A DNA stretch of 43,562 nt from Phycisphaerae bacterium (lineage in GTDB: Bacteria; Planctomycetota; Phycisphaerae; Phycisphaerales; SM1A02): the NCBI GenBank assembly GCA_002709755.1, contig PAQN01000026.1, positions 36,115-79,676 of the forward strand. The letters run 5' to 3'. Below the pieces are notes generated by a model that saw only the letters and a program-made list of their open reading frames with translations, had not been told where the DNA came from and did no database searches. Positions 26,363 to 34,525 of the stretch are shown in pieces. Made by a program: the position numbers and the translations under genes. Position 1 is the first letter of the stretch. Each line of letters begins with the position of its first letter.

Positions 26363-28651
26363 TCATTTCCAGGCTGCGAGGAGTCGTGCAAGATCCGCAC
26401 CATCGACCTTGCCGCTTCCATCGAAGTCGCCTGCACCGCTCTGCCCCCATGAAGCGAGAAGCTGTGCAAGGTCGGCTCCGTTGACGCTGCCGTCACCGTT
26501 CAGGTCCTCGGGAGTCGAGGCGCCGGTGTCGACCGCGATCGAGCTGACGTGATCGATTCCATTTCGATCATCGACCCAGGCACGAAGGGTCAATTCCTCG
26601 TGATCACCCAGATCGAGACCGGCAGGGATTTCGAACGCACCGTCCGGGCCGCTCAAGCCCGAGAAGATCGGTCCTTGAGGACCACTCAGCGTGACGATCG
26701 CATCGGGAACGGCATGCCCCAGATCATCGAACACCGCGAGCTCAAGAGGAAGTCCGGGGTTGAGAACCTCAAGATCAGGGAAGAAGATCTTGATTCGGAA
26801 GGGAGCCCGGTTGAAGACGCGCATCTCGGGATCTCCGAAGACCGAATAGACCTGCTGGTTCCAGCGCGATAACTGATCCGCATGCGTCATCGCCGCGGAA
26901 TTGAGCGATGACATCGTGGTCGCCGCGATCGAGTTGAGTGAATCGGACTGCAGCCAGATCCAGGCGTATTCCGCGAAGGTGTTGTTCGCCCAGCGATAGG
27001 ACGGATGCATGGCACCCACGCTGGCACTCGCTCCAGCCTGGTAGTACATCCACTCACGACCGATCGCGTCCGCGTCGAGCTGAATGGCATGGTTGCTGCA
27101 GGCCACGTTGAAGACGACGGGATTGTGCTTGGTATCGGTGAGCGTATCGAGGTCGTTGTCGTTGAGGCTGTGACCGTCGAAATCCCAGGGAGACCATGCA
27201 CTGGTCGAGCCATGACCTCGGAACATCACCAGACCGACATTCTTGACGTCGATGTCGGAGATGACATGCTCGTCCTTGCCGTCAGCGGTGTCACCGCCAC
27301 GATCGATGAAGTTCCGGTGCCGATCGTAGAGATGCGTCTGAGCCATGATGGTGTCGATGCAGTCAAGATAGGCGTTGACCTCGCCGGGATGGGCGGCGAG
27401 AGTCGCGGTCTCGTAGAAATCGATGTCGAAGAAGGCATCCGTCTGATAGGCGACGGACTTGTCCACCATGATCTTGCACTCGGAGGCCGACTCGGCGGGG
27501 AAACGCCCGATCCAGAGACTCGGCGAGTTGTCAGAGTGGATGAAGGCGTAACGCATGTCCGAGCTGCCCCATCCCATCAGGGGATCGAACATCGAGGTCT
27601 GTCGGTGCGGTACGCGCGAGGTGTCTCCGACAAGCAGCACGTACTTCTCCTCGAGCACAGGCGCGTCGAAGTACCAATCCTTGATCTCATCGAAGAAATC
27701 ATCGGAATCCACGCTGTTGATCGATTCGATCGTGATGAGGTCGACGCTGTATCCACGCTGCTCCTTCAGATCGATGAGAGGTTCGAGCTGATCGATCCAT
27801 TCCTCGGGGTGAATGATCAGATATCGCCCCTTCCACTGTCGAACCGGACCCAGGATGAAACCCTTGTCCCGCAGCCAGTCGAAATTCTCCAGGAAGCGGG
27901 AAGCCGCCTGGGACCAGCTGCGCGAGAGCTCGAAAGGCTGTGTCGTCTCGCTTCTGAAGACGAGATCGAACTCGATCTCACGGGCGACATTGAGCTGATT
28001 CTTGCTGGGATTGTATTTGAACATCTGCAGGTTGGTCCTGGCGTAGGGCAGGGTTCCGAACATGTGATCGGGACCAGCGGAGGCGGACCCGGGGCCCTGG
28101 GGCCATGCATCCGGATAGTTGCGGTAGAAATTCTCATCGATCTTGAAGGAGGCGGACTGCCCCTCCCCCCCGACAGGTTCGAGATCCGGCCCCTGGAATG
28201 GAAGGATCGGAGCGTTGTCGAAGGTCGCGTAGAGGCGAAGATCCGGCGCATCGATCTTCACCTGCGAGGTCATTCCGGGAAGACCCAGTGCGGTACGAAT
28301 CATCGGAAGCTGCGGTAGACCGATCTCATCCGTCACACCCATACCGGGGACACGAACTTCTAGAAACGAGAAATCAATCTCGGAGTCGACGTTGCGATGT
28401 GGTTCGACCCAGAAACCATGGACGCGGGCGAGCACCTTGTAGCGCTGTTCGTCGCCCTGTGAATCGTATTCGATGGAGTAGGTCGGCATCGCTCCGACAT
28501 TCTCGCGACCATGGTCATCCAGAGGAATCCAGGTCGGCGAGTCCGAAAGTGAGGATGGGGTCGGGAAATAAGGATCGCCCGGAACCCAGTCATCCCCTCC
28601 CTGAAGGAATGGCGTGGCCGCGAGCATGAGGCATGTGAATGAGAAAGACAT
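26363..28651 (-). CDS. Secreted gingipain-like (C25) peptidase with dockerin-type C-terminus
   Basis: A 762-residue exported protein. A signal peptide is followed by an N-terminal beta-rich region to about residue 260. A C25-type domain comes next, with the catalytic His480 in MFRGHGSTSAW and Cys518 in NVACSNHAIQ, both with typical neighbours. An Ig-like C25-associated domain follows, with EVLNPGLPLELAVFDD. The final 49 residues hold two calcium-loop repeats, DLNGDGSVNGADLAQLL and DFDGSGKVDGADLARLL, of the dockerin-like type common in planctomycete secreted proteins. It likely cleaves proteins outside the cell or at the surface. The ATG has AGGAGA six bases upstream. It is transcribed alone and ends in a good terminator. 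Confidence 0.9.
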   Translation of the reverse strand: MSFSFTCLMLAATPFLQGGDDWVPGDPYFPTPSSLSDSPTWIPLDDHGRENVGAMPTYSIEYDSQGDEQRYKVLARVHGFWVEPHRNVDSEIDFSFLEVRVPGMGVTDEIGLPQLPMIRTALGLPGMTSQVKIDAPDLRLYATFDNAPILPFQGPDLEPVGGEGQSASFKIDENFYRNYPDAWPQGPGSASAGPDHMFGTLPYARTNLQMFKYNPSKNQLNVAREIEFDLVFRSETTQPFELSRSWSQAASRFLENFDWLRDKGFILGPVRQWKGRYLIIHPEEWIDQLEPLIDLKEQRGYSVDLITIESINSVDSDDFFDEIKDWYFDAPVLEEKYVLLVGDTSRVPHRQTSMFDPLMGWGSSDMRYAFIHSDNSPSLWIGRFPAESASECKIMVDKSVAYQTDAFFDIDFYETATLAAHPGEVNAYLDCIDTIMAQTHLYDRHRNFIDRGGDTADGKDEHVISDIDVKNVGLVMFRGHGSTSAWSPWDFDGHSLNDNDLDTLTDTKHNPVVFNVACSNHAIQLDADAIGREWMYYQAGASASVGAMHPSYRWANNTFAEYAWIWLQSDSLNSIAATTMSSLNSAAMTHADQLSRWNQQVYSVFGDPEMRVFNRAPFRIKIFFPDLEVLNPGLPLELAVFDDLGHAVPDAIVTLSGPQGPIFSGLSGPDGAFEIPAGLDLGDHEELTLRAWVDDRNGIDHVSSIAVDTGASTPEDLNGDGSVNGADLAQLLASWGQSGAGDFDGSGKVDGADLARLLAAWK

Positions 28652-28811
28652 GGAGGTTCTCCTAAAAACGGGTGAATCATGCCGAGCTTGGTACCGGCAA
28701 GAGGGGATGTGACGGAAGACTTCCGCAGTCAGGGCCCGTTTCTCTCAGCCAAAAGAAAAAAGAAGCCCACCACCCCCCCGATAAAGCTCCTGAATCCCGC
28801 TCAGGGGCGAC

Positions 28812-28817
28812 TATCAT
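28812..28817 (+). promoter_or_regulatory. Putative -10 box for the M3-like peptidase (leaderless-type)
   Basis: TATCAT ends six bases before ATG 28824, with no Shine-Dalgarno sequence between. The 172 nt between this gene and the C25 gene hold only divergent promoter sequence. Confidence 0.4.
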
Positions 28818-28823
28818 TGGGTC

Positions 28824-30782
28824 ATGAGCACCACAACGACCACGAGCGGCACTCGAAGCACCATCACCCGACTGATCGAGGAACATGGCGAATCCCATCG
28901 CGAACGCATCGAAAACGGCGTCGAACGATGTGCTTCGATCTGGTCGGAGGCCGATGGCAACGAGACGGAATTCGACCAGTTCTGCGTCGATCACTTCATC
29001 GCCGACCCCGCGGACGTGGCGCGGCTGGTCGAACGCCTAGAGACATCGATCGCGCAGGTACGGGGCCATCTCTATGAGATGCGACGGACCCTCAGGCGGT
29101 GGGCCGATCTCCGAGGTGACGAGATGGAGAACATAGACGAACTTCTGGCGACCTTCGATCCTGCACCCGACCTGTCGGAGCAGGTCTACGTCCAGAAACT
29201 CGCACATCTCGCGCTGCTCAATCTGGATCGACCATCTCTTTCCGAGATGCTGGAGGATGGCGATCAATGGACCACCGACGACTGGGCGAGGACTCGGATT
29301 TCCCGACACTTCGGCGCACGGGTTCCGAAGGATGTCGCGGACATGGCACGTGAGCTTGGATTCAAGGCGTCCCACTGGGTCTCCAACTTCCATGTCCCGG
29401 TCGGGACGATGGTCGACGCGACCGGGAAGCGCTGGTTCGAATCAGACCGGAAGCTGGTCGCCCACTGGCTGATCCGTGAGGAACTCAAGGGCGGCTACAA
29501 CGAGCCCGACGGCGTCCACAAGCAGCGGGCACTTGCATGGGTCCTCGGAAGACACATCGACGGATCGATCCCCCGGTCGGTGATGGACGGAAGCAACGAA
29601 CTCGACTGGGATCCGGGCATGAACACGCTTGGAGGCGAGAAGGCGGAAGATCTCGTCGGACTTGAAAGATACGACCATTGGATGATGCAGGTCGAAGTCG
29701 CGAAGGCTCTGGATCCACATCACCCGGAGCACCCCACGGCGATCGCCAGAAAGTGCGAGCTGCACCGCGAGATACCGGAGAAAGACGTCGAGAAGATGCT
29801 GGTCGATCTGCTTTCGTCGGAGGTACGCAAGGATCTCTCCAGGATGATGGAGAAACGGCTCGATCGCGAACTCGAAGCCCATGACGTCTACTTCGACGAT
29901 CTCTTCGAGTCGCGAAAGGCCGCTGAAATGGATGCCGCGGTGAAAGCGCACTTCGAAGACGAGAAGGATTTCGAACGAAGACTTCCCGAGGTCCTTCGAG
30001 GCCTCGGATTCGAGGATGAACTGGCTGAATTCCTTGGAACCAGAATTCGAGTCGAGATCGGCAAGGGTGCGGGACATGCGATGAGGCCGATGCTGCATCA
30101 ATACGATGCATGGCTGCGAACGAGCCGGCTCAAGGATCAACTCGGGTGGGATGGTTTCGACACCGCGATGCATGAACTGGGACACAATCTGGAACAGCTC
30201 TGCTCGTGCTACTTCGCTCCCAGACCGATCCTCGAAGGCGTGCCGAACACCGCGTGCACGGAAGCATTCGCATTCCTGTATCAGTCGCTGGCGAAACGCG
30301 TGCTCGGCATCGAGGACGCGGCAGCCGCTCAACGCGCCTTCCATGAAACAACTCTCAGCACGATGCTCATGGCATGCCAGATCGCCGGCCCGTCGTTGAT
30401 GGAACTTCGCACCTGGCGGTGGATCTACGAGAACCCCGATGCGGATGCGGCCGCCCTGCGGGAGACCGTGCTGCGGCTCTCGGACGATGTCTGGGCGGAG
30501 TTCTTCGCCGACCACTTCGGACAGGACCCCTACCGGATCCTTGGAGCCTACCAGCACATGGTGGCGCATCCGCTCTATCTGCCGGACTATGCGATCGGAC
30601 AGATGATCAGCCACCAGGTGAGGGCGCATGTCAGAAACAAGGACATCGCAGCGGAGACCAAGAGGATCTGCTCGATCGGCCGGCTCACCCCGGCGGCATG
30701 GATGAAGGTCGCCGTCGGCGGGGAACTCTCCGCGATGCCGCTCATCAAGGACAGTGAACGAGCGATCAAGGCGCTGTGCTGA
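28824..30782 (+). CDS. Cytosolic zinc metallopeptidase, M3/gluzincin-like
   Basis: A 652-residue helical protein with a zinc site: His450-Glu451-x-x-His454 in MHELGHNLEQL and a probable third ligand Glu480 in NTACTEAFAFLYQ. The spacing and the helical body fit an M3-like (oligopeptidase) gluzincin, but the M3 motif around the third ligand is not canonical, so the family is tentative. No signal peptide is present, so it probably degrades peptides in the cytosol. The N-terminal 200 residues are highly charged and helical, and the C-terminal third has the GRLTPAAWMKVAVGGELS element seen at the end of some M3 and M32 enzymes. It is a single-gene unit. Confidence 0.75.
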   Translation: MSTTTTTSGTRSTITRLIEEHGESHRERIENGVERCASIWSEADGNETEFDQFCVDHFIADPADVARLVERLETSIAQVRGHLYEMRRTLRRWADLRGDEMENIDELLATFDPAPDLSEQVYVQKLAHLALLNLDRPSLSEMLEDGDQWTTDDWARTRISRHFGARVPKDVADMARELGFKASHWVSNFHVPVGTMVDATGKRWFESDRKLVAHWLIREELKGGYNEPDGVHKQRALAWVLGRHIDGSIPRSVMDGSNELDWDPGMNTLGGEKAEDLVGLERYDHWMMQVEVAKALDPHHPEHPTAIARKCELHREIPEKDVEKMLVDLLSSEVRKDLSRMMEKRLDRELEAHDVYFDDLFESRKAAEMDAAVKAHFEDEKDFERRLPEVLRGLGFEDELAEFLGTRIRVEIGKGAGHAMRPMLHQYDAWLRTSRLKDQLGWDGFDTAMHELGHNLEQLCSCYFAPRPILEGVPNTACTEAFAFLYQSLAKRVLGIEDAAAAQRAFHETTLSTMLMACQIAGPSLMELRTWRWIYENPDADAAALRETVLRLSDDVWAEFFADHFGQDPYRILGAYQHMVAHPLYLPDYAIGQMISHQVRAHVRNKDIAAETKRICSIGRLTPAAWMKVAVGGELSAMPLIKDSERAIKALC

Positions 30783-30783
30783 A

Positions 30784-30797
30784 CCTCCTTTCGGAGG
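30784..30797. terminator. Small hairpin between convergent genes
   Basis: CCTCC (30784-30788) pairs with GGAGG (30793-30797) over a TTTC loop in the 22 nt between the peptidase and the membrane protein. It has no T-run and is weak. Confidence 0.2.
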
Positions 30798-30804
30798 GGC
30801 GGTC

Positions 30805-31227
30805 TCAGGCGACTGTCGTGACGCTGCGCGATCTCACTCTCATCGCAAGGGACGCCGCATACCAGGCCGTCAGCAGGTAGCAGGGCAATTCGAGCCACAT
30901 CCATGGTGGATGAGGAAGATCGATGAGGTTGATCACACCCCCGATCAGGCTCAGCACTCCGATCACGAGGGCCATGCTTCGAGGCCGGTCCCGGCTGATC
31001 AAGGCCGCGACGAGGCCCCCGAAGAAGGCCTGCCCGAGATGTGCGACCAGAATGATCGCGAATCCCGTGGCTGGAATGCTCGCGAAATAGGCGGGCATCG
31101 CTTCGGTCTCGGAGAAGTCGACGCCCTCAGGCATGGGATATAGAAAGAGTGCGAGCAGGACGAAGGTCATGTTGACCGCCATGCCCGCAAGCATTCCCAG
31201 GACGACCGCAAGCAGATCCCTCAACAT
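30805..31227 (-). CDS. Small four-helix membrane protein
   Basis: A 140-residue integral membrane protein of unknown function. Four hydrophobic segments can be read, near LLAVVLGMLAGMAVNMTFVL, GFAIILVAHLGQAFFGGLV, LVIGVLSLIGGVI and LELPCYLLTAWYAASL, linked by short loops with a conserved-looking LPHPPWMW. The N-terminus is probably inside and the C-terminus basic (RVRSRSV). It lies 48 nt after iscA on the same strand and may be transcribed with the Fe-S genes, but nothing ties it to their function. Confidence 0.7.
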   Translation of the reverse strand: MLRDLLAVVLGMLAGMAVNMTFVLLALFLYPMPEGVDFSETEAMPAYFASIPATGFAIILVAHLGQAFFGGLVAALISRDRPRSMALVIGVLSLIGGVINLIDLPHPPWMWLELPCYLLTAWYAASLAMRVRSRSVTTVA

Positions 31228-31275
31228 GGAAGATGGACCTTTGCCGAGTGAGACGCAGAACCCACGGAATTCGGA

Positions 31276-31644
31276 TCAGGCGGAGAAGCTGGAGCCGCAT
31301 CCGCATGAGCTGGTCGCATTCGGATTGTTGAAGACGAAACCTCGCCCCATCAGCTCATCCTTGAAATCGATCGAAGTTCCGTTGAGGTAGAGATATGACT
31401 TGGGATCACAGACGACGTTGATGGAGACATCACGTTCGTTGCCACCATCCTTGAGGGTGTAGTCATAGGACCAACGCTCATCGGAATCCTTCTGGACTTC
31501 GGTCAGATCGAGCAGATACGAGAATCCGCTGCAGCCTCCACCTTTCACGCCGACGCGGAGGTGGATCTTCTTCGCATCGAGGTTCTGCTGCTTGATGATT
31601 GATTCGATTTCACGGGCGGCGGTATCGGTCACGGTGACGGGCAT
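31276..31644 (-). CDS. iscA: A-type Fe-S cluster carrier (IscA/ErpA family)
   Basis: Carries or transfers Fe-S clusters to target enzymes. The 122 residues have the HesB fold and three conserved cysteines: the first in GGGCSGFSYLLDL and the last two in SSCGCGSSFSA. The start MPVTVTDTAAREIESII is typical. The gene lies 18 nt after iscU on the minus strand, in the order iscS-iscU-iscA. I cannot tell IscA from ErpA by sequence alone. Confidence 0.93.
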   Translation of the reverse strand: MPVTVTDTAAREIESIIKQQNLDAKKIHLRVGVKGGGCSGFSYLLDLTEVQKDSDERWSYDYTLKDGGNERDVSINVVCDPKSYLYLNGTSIDFKDELMGRGFVFNNPNATSSCGCGSSFSA

Positions 31645-31662
31645 AACTCGGAACTCCGTATC

Positions 31663-32118
31663 TCAATGGTCGTGGTCGTGGTCGTGGTCATGATCATGGT
31701 CGTGGTCGTGGTCGTGGTCGGCCACGCCATTCTTCTTCTTGTAGTCGGCGATCGCACTTCGGATCGAATCCTCGGCGAGAACCGAGCAATGGATCTTCAC
31801 GGGAGGGAGACTCAGCTCCTCCACGATCGCGGTGTTCTTGATCTTGAGTGCGTCATCGACGGATCGGCCCTTGATCCATTCGGTCGCAAGTGAGCTTGAC
31901 GCGATCGCGGAACCGCATCCGAAGCACTTGAACTTCGCATCTTCGATCATGCCATCGTCGTCGACCTTGATCTGAAGCTGCATCACGTCGCCGCATTCAG
32001 GGGCTCCGACGATGCCGACTCCGATGTCGTTGCGCTCCTTGACCTCGTTGGAGGCGCCGAAGGAACCGACGTTGCGGGGGTTCTGGTAATGCTCGACGAC
32101 TTTTTCACTGTATGCCAT
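31663..32118 (-). CDS. iscU: Fe-S scaffold IscU with Asp-His repeat tail
   Basis: Scaffold on which IscS-derived sulfur and iron form [2Fe-2S] clusters. The 151 residues retain the ligands: Cys42 and Asp44 in GAPECGDVM, Cys68 in FGCGSAIASSS and His111-Cys112 in KIHCSVLAED. The LPPVK motif for the HscA chaperone (SLPPVKIHC) is intact. After the normal end at GVA the protein continues with nine Asp-His pairs to the stop, a repeat encoded by alternating GAC/CAC (with two CAT and one GAT). Such a tail should bind metals such as Ni, Zn or Fe. IscU usually ends shortly after the last helix. Confidence 0.95.
   Translation of the reverse strand: MAYSEKVVEHYQNPRNVGSFGASNEVKERNDIGVGIVGAPECGDVMQLQIKVDDDGMIEDAKFKCFGCGSAIASSSLATEWIKGRSVDDALKIKNTAIVEELSLPPVKIHCSVLAEDSIRSAIADYKKKNGVADHDHDHDHDHDHDHDHDH
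31666..31719 (-). repeat. Short tandem repeat coding for (Asp-His)9
   Basis: A near-perfect hexanucleotide tandem repeat at the 3' end of iscU, reading GTGGTC on the plus strand. Nine units are present, with ATG/ATC variants near the middle. Such repeats can change copy number by slippage, which would change the number of His residues. Confidence 0.85.
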
Positions 32119-32142
32119 GTCTGAATTCCTTGAGAGATCCGA

Positions 32143-33381
32143 TCAGTGGCTCTGCCACTGGATGGTGCTGATGTCGATGCCTTCGTTGTGGAGATCGTAG
32201 AGGGGACTCATCGAGCGAAGGTGGTTGACTGCATTGATGATGTTCTCGATCGCGTAGTCGACCTCCTCGGCGGTGGTCCAGCGACCGAAACTCATGCGAA
32301 GGGAGGAGTGCGCGAGGTCGTCGCCGACCCCCAGAGCCTTGAGAACGTAACTGGGCTCGAGACTGGCGCTGGTGCAGGCCGATCCGGAGGAACAGGCGAT
32401 GTCCTTCACACCCATCATCAGCGACTCGCCCTCGACGAACCCGAAGGAGATGTTGGTCAGATTGGGAAGACGTTTGTCGGGATGTCCGTTGACCTGGACC
32501 ACGTCGATCGCATCGACGAGGGAACGTTCCATGTGCTGCCGAAGCTTGAGCAGACGTTCTCCCTCGGCCTCCATCTCGCGGCCGGCGATTTCGCAGGCCA
32601 TTCCCATGCCGACGATGCCGGGGACGTTGAGTGTTCCGGAGCGCATGCCCCGCTCGTGCCCCCCACCGTCGAGCATCGCTTCCAGACGGACACGGGGTCG
32701 TCGTCTTCGAACGTAGAGCGCACCGACTCCGTTGGGACCGTAGAGCTTGTGACCGGAGAAGCTGAGCAGGTCGATGTTGTCGGCCTCGACATCGGTCGGC
32801 ATCTTGCCGACCCACTGCGTGCCGTCGGTGTGGAAGATCGCCTTGCGCTCGTGACAGAGCGCCCCGATCTCGGGCACTTCGTTGATCGTTCCGATTTCGT
32901 TGTTGGCCCACATGATCGAGACGAGAATGGTGTCGTCTCTCATGGCGCCGGCGACCATGTCCGCGGTGATGAGCCCGTCGGCGCCGGGCTCGAGCCAGGT
33001 CACGTCGAACCCCTCGCGCTCGAGTCGTTTGCACGGGTCGATCACGGCCTTGTGCTCGTGGATCGCAGTGATGATGTGCCCACGTCCGGTCTGTCCGGCA
33101 GGCGCCTTGGCATACATGCGGGCGGCGCCCTTGATCGCGAGATTGTTGGCCTCGGTGGCGCCGGATGTCCAGATGATCTCCTTGGGCCCGGCACCGATCA
33201 GATCGGCGACCTGACGTCGGGCATTGTCGACACCGTCCTCGGCGGCCCAGCCGAAGGAATGGTTCCGGCTGGAGGGATTGCCGTAGGTGTCCAGGAAGAA
33301 AGGCAACATGGCTTCGAGAACTCGAGGATCGGTGCGAGTGGTCGAAGCGTTGTCCATGTAGATGGGCAGATCAAGGGTCAT
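32143..33381 (-). CDS. iscS: Cysteine desulfurase IscS
   Basis: PLP enzyme that takes sulfur from cysteine as a persulfide for Fe-S assembly. The 412 residues include IYMDNASTTRTDPRVLEAML at the start, HEHKAVIDPC, HTDGTQWVGK, the PLP lysine in LLSFSGHKLYGPNGVG and the active cysteine in DIACSSGSACTSAS. The ATG at 33381 was chosen because upstream codons add no homology. It is the first gene of iscS-iscU-iscA. No iscR-type regulator gene lies next to it, but a perfect dyad in its promoter may be an operator. Confidence 0.94.
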   Translation of the reverse strand: MTLDLPIYMDNASTTRTDPRVLEAMLPFFLDTYGNPSSRNHSFGWAAEDGVDNARRQVADLIGAGPKEIIWTSGATEANNLAIKGAARMYAKAPAGQTGRGHIITAIHEHKAVIDPCKRLEREGFDVTWLEPGADGLITADMVAGAMRDDTILVSIMWANNEIGTINEVPEIGALCHERKAIFHTDGTQWVGKMPTDVEADNIDLLSFSGHKLYGPNGVGALYVRRRRPRVRLEAMLDGGGHERGMRSGTLNVPGIVGMGMACEIAGREMEAEGERLLKLRQHMERSLVDAIDVVQVNGHPDKRLPNLTNISFGFVEGESLMMGVKDIACSSGSACTSASLEPSYVLKALGVGDDLAHSSLRMSFGRWTTAEEVDYAIENIINAVNHLRSMSPLYDLHNEGIDISTIQWQSH

Positions 33382-33448
33382 GAGGCTCTCTCGAATGATA
33401 TTCCGAAGAGGTCGGAACAGGCCTGAAGGAGGTGACGTTGGAGACTCT

Positions 33449-33480
33449 ATTGTACCAGTGCTCAGGTGGTATCTCCACCT
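33449..33480 (-). promoter_or_regulatory. iscS promoter with overlapping dyad
   Basis: On the minus strand TACAAT (33449-33454) makes a good -10 box. A perfect AGGTGG-N5-CCACCT dyad at 33464-33480 covers the expected -35 position. No TTGACA is present, so an activator or repressor binding the dyad could control the promoter. The leader to the ATG would be about 60 nt. Confidence 0.5.
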
Positions 33481-33537
33481 TGAAACAATCCATATGATGA
33501 AGGGCGGACCGATCGAACCCTTCAACCGGTAACTGGA

Positions 33538-33543
33538 TATCCT
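33538..33543 (+). promoter_or_regulatory. Putative -10 box for panC (leaderless-type)
   Basis: TATCCT ends seven bases before the GTG start of panC at 33551. No Shine-Dalgarno sequence or strong -35 box is visible. Confidence 0.4.
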
Positions 33544-33550
33544 AGACATC

Positions 33551-34453
33551 GTGAAAATCATCACCACTGGTTCAGAACTCACCAAAGTGACGCGAAAACT
33601 CCCATTCGAGGACTCGCGGCCGGTGGTCGTCATGACCATGGGAGCCCTCCACGAAGGCCATTGCTCCCTGATAAGAAGGGCCGCCGAGATCGGTCGCCCG
33701 GTGCTGGTCAGCATCTTCGTGAACCCCACCCAGTTCGCCCCGCACGAGGATTTCAAGGACTACCCCAGGGATCTCGATCGGGACTGCAGGATCGCAGAGG
33801 ACTCGGGTGCGGATCTCCTGTTCGCTCCGGATGCGGATGAGATCTACCCGGAGGGCATCAAGAACGCGATCTCCACGGCGCAGAGACTCAAGCTTCCGGA
33901 TGTCGCCACACGTCCGGGCCTGGAGGATGCGATCAGACCCAATTTCTTCAGCGGAGTCTGCCTCGTCGTGAGCCGGCTCCTCGAACTGACGAAGCCGAGA
34001 CATTGCCTCTTCGGTGAGAAGGACTATCAACAACTGCTTGTCCTGAAGGAACTGATCAAGGAAAGAGCGGATCGCTTCGGCATCATCGAAGTCGAAGGCT
34101 CCCCCACCATCCGAGCGGAAAGCGGACTTGCGCTCAGCTCTCGCAACATGCATCTGAGCGAAGAGCAGAAGGAACACGCTCTCGGACTCCGACGCTCCCT
34201 GGAAGCCGCCAGCAGCTGCACCACGATCGAGGAGGCTCAGGTCAGAATGCGCCAGATTCTGGTGGAGCATGAACTCGACATCGATTACGCGGCGATCAGG
34301 GATTCCGAAACGCTGACACCACCGACGCAGTCCGATCGCCCTCTGCGCGCGCTCGTGGCCGCGAGACTGGGCGCGGTGCGCCTGATCGACAACTGCGAAA
34401 TCACACTTGCCACGGCCTCACCGGAAGAGGAAGGCGAACCGCGGGACGCGTGA
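33551..34453 (+). CDS. panC: Pantothenate synthetase
   Basis: Joins pantoate and beta-alanine with ATP to make pantothenate, the precursor of coenzyme A. The 300 residues have the nucleotidyltransferase-type signatures MGALHEGHCSLIRRA, VSIFVNPTQF, the FSGVCLVVSRLLEL region, LFGEKDYQQLLVL and SGLALSSRNMHL with the ATP-binding Ser-Ser-Arg. The start is GTG. The usual partners panB and panD are not in this window. The thioredoxin-like gene begins about 70 nt downstream. Confidence 0.95.
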   Translation: MKIITTGSELTKVTRKLPFEDSRPVVVMTMGALHEGHCSLIRRAAEIGRPVLVSIFVNPTQFAPHEDFKDYPRDLDRDCRIAEDSGADLLFAPDADEIYPEGIKNAISTAQRLKLPDVATRPGLEDAIRPNFFSGVCLVVSRLLELTKPRHCLFGEKDYQQLLVLKELIKERADRFGIIEVEGSPTIRAESGLALSSRNMHLSEEQKEHALGLRRSLEAASSCTTIEEAQVRMRQILVEHELDIDYAAIRDSETLTPPTQSDRPLRALVAARLGAVRLIDNCEITLATASPEEEGEPRDA

Positions 34454-34525
34454 GTTCGTGGTTCGATCCGGACGGCAGGAGGTTCGGATTTGTTCGAAAT
34501 ATTCCAACCAATGAGGATGACGCCA

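Noticed and set aside
27005-28318. 437-codon frame opposite the C25 peptidase
   Set aside because: The minus strand carries a complete peptidase with catalytic residues and a ribosome site; the plus frame is its shadow.
29442-30629. 395-codon frame opposite the M3-like peptidase
   Set aside because: Antisense shadow of a gene with a zinc motif; no independent support.
31666-31893. Plus-strand poly-valine frame over the iscU repeat
   Set aside because: It is the reverse of the Asp-His codon repeat; the IscU product on the minus strand is certain.
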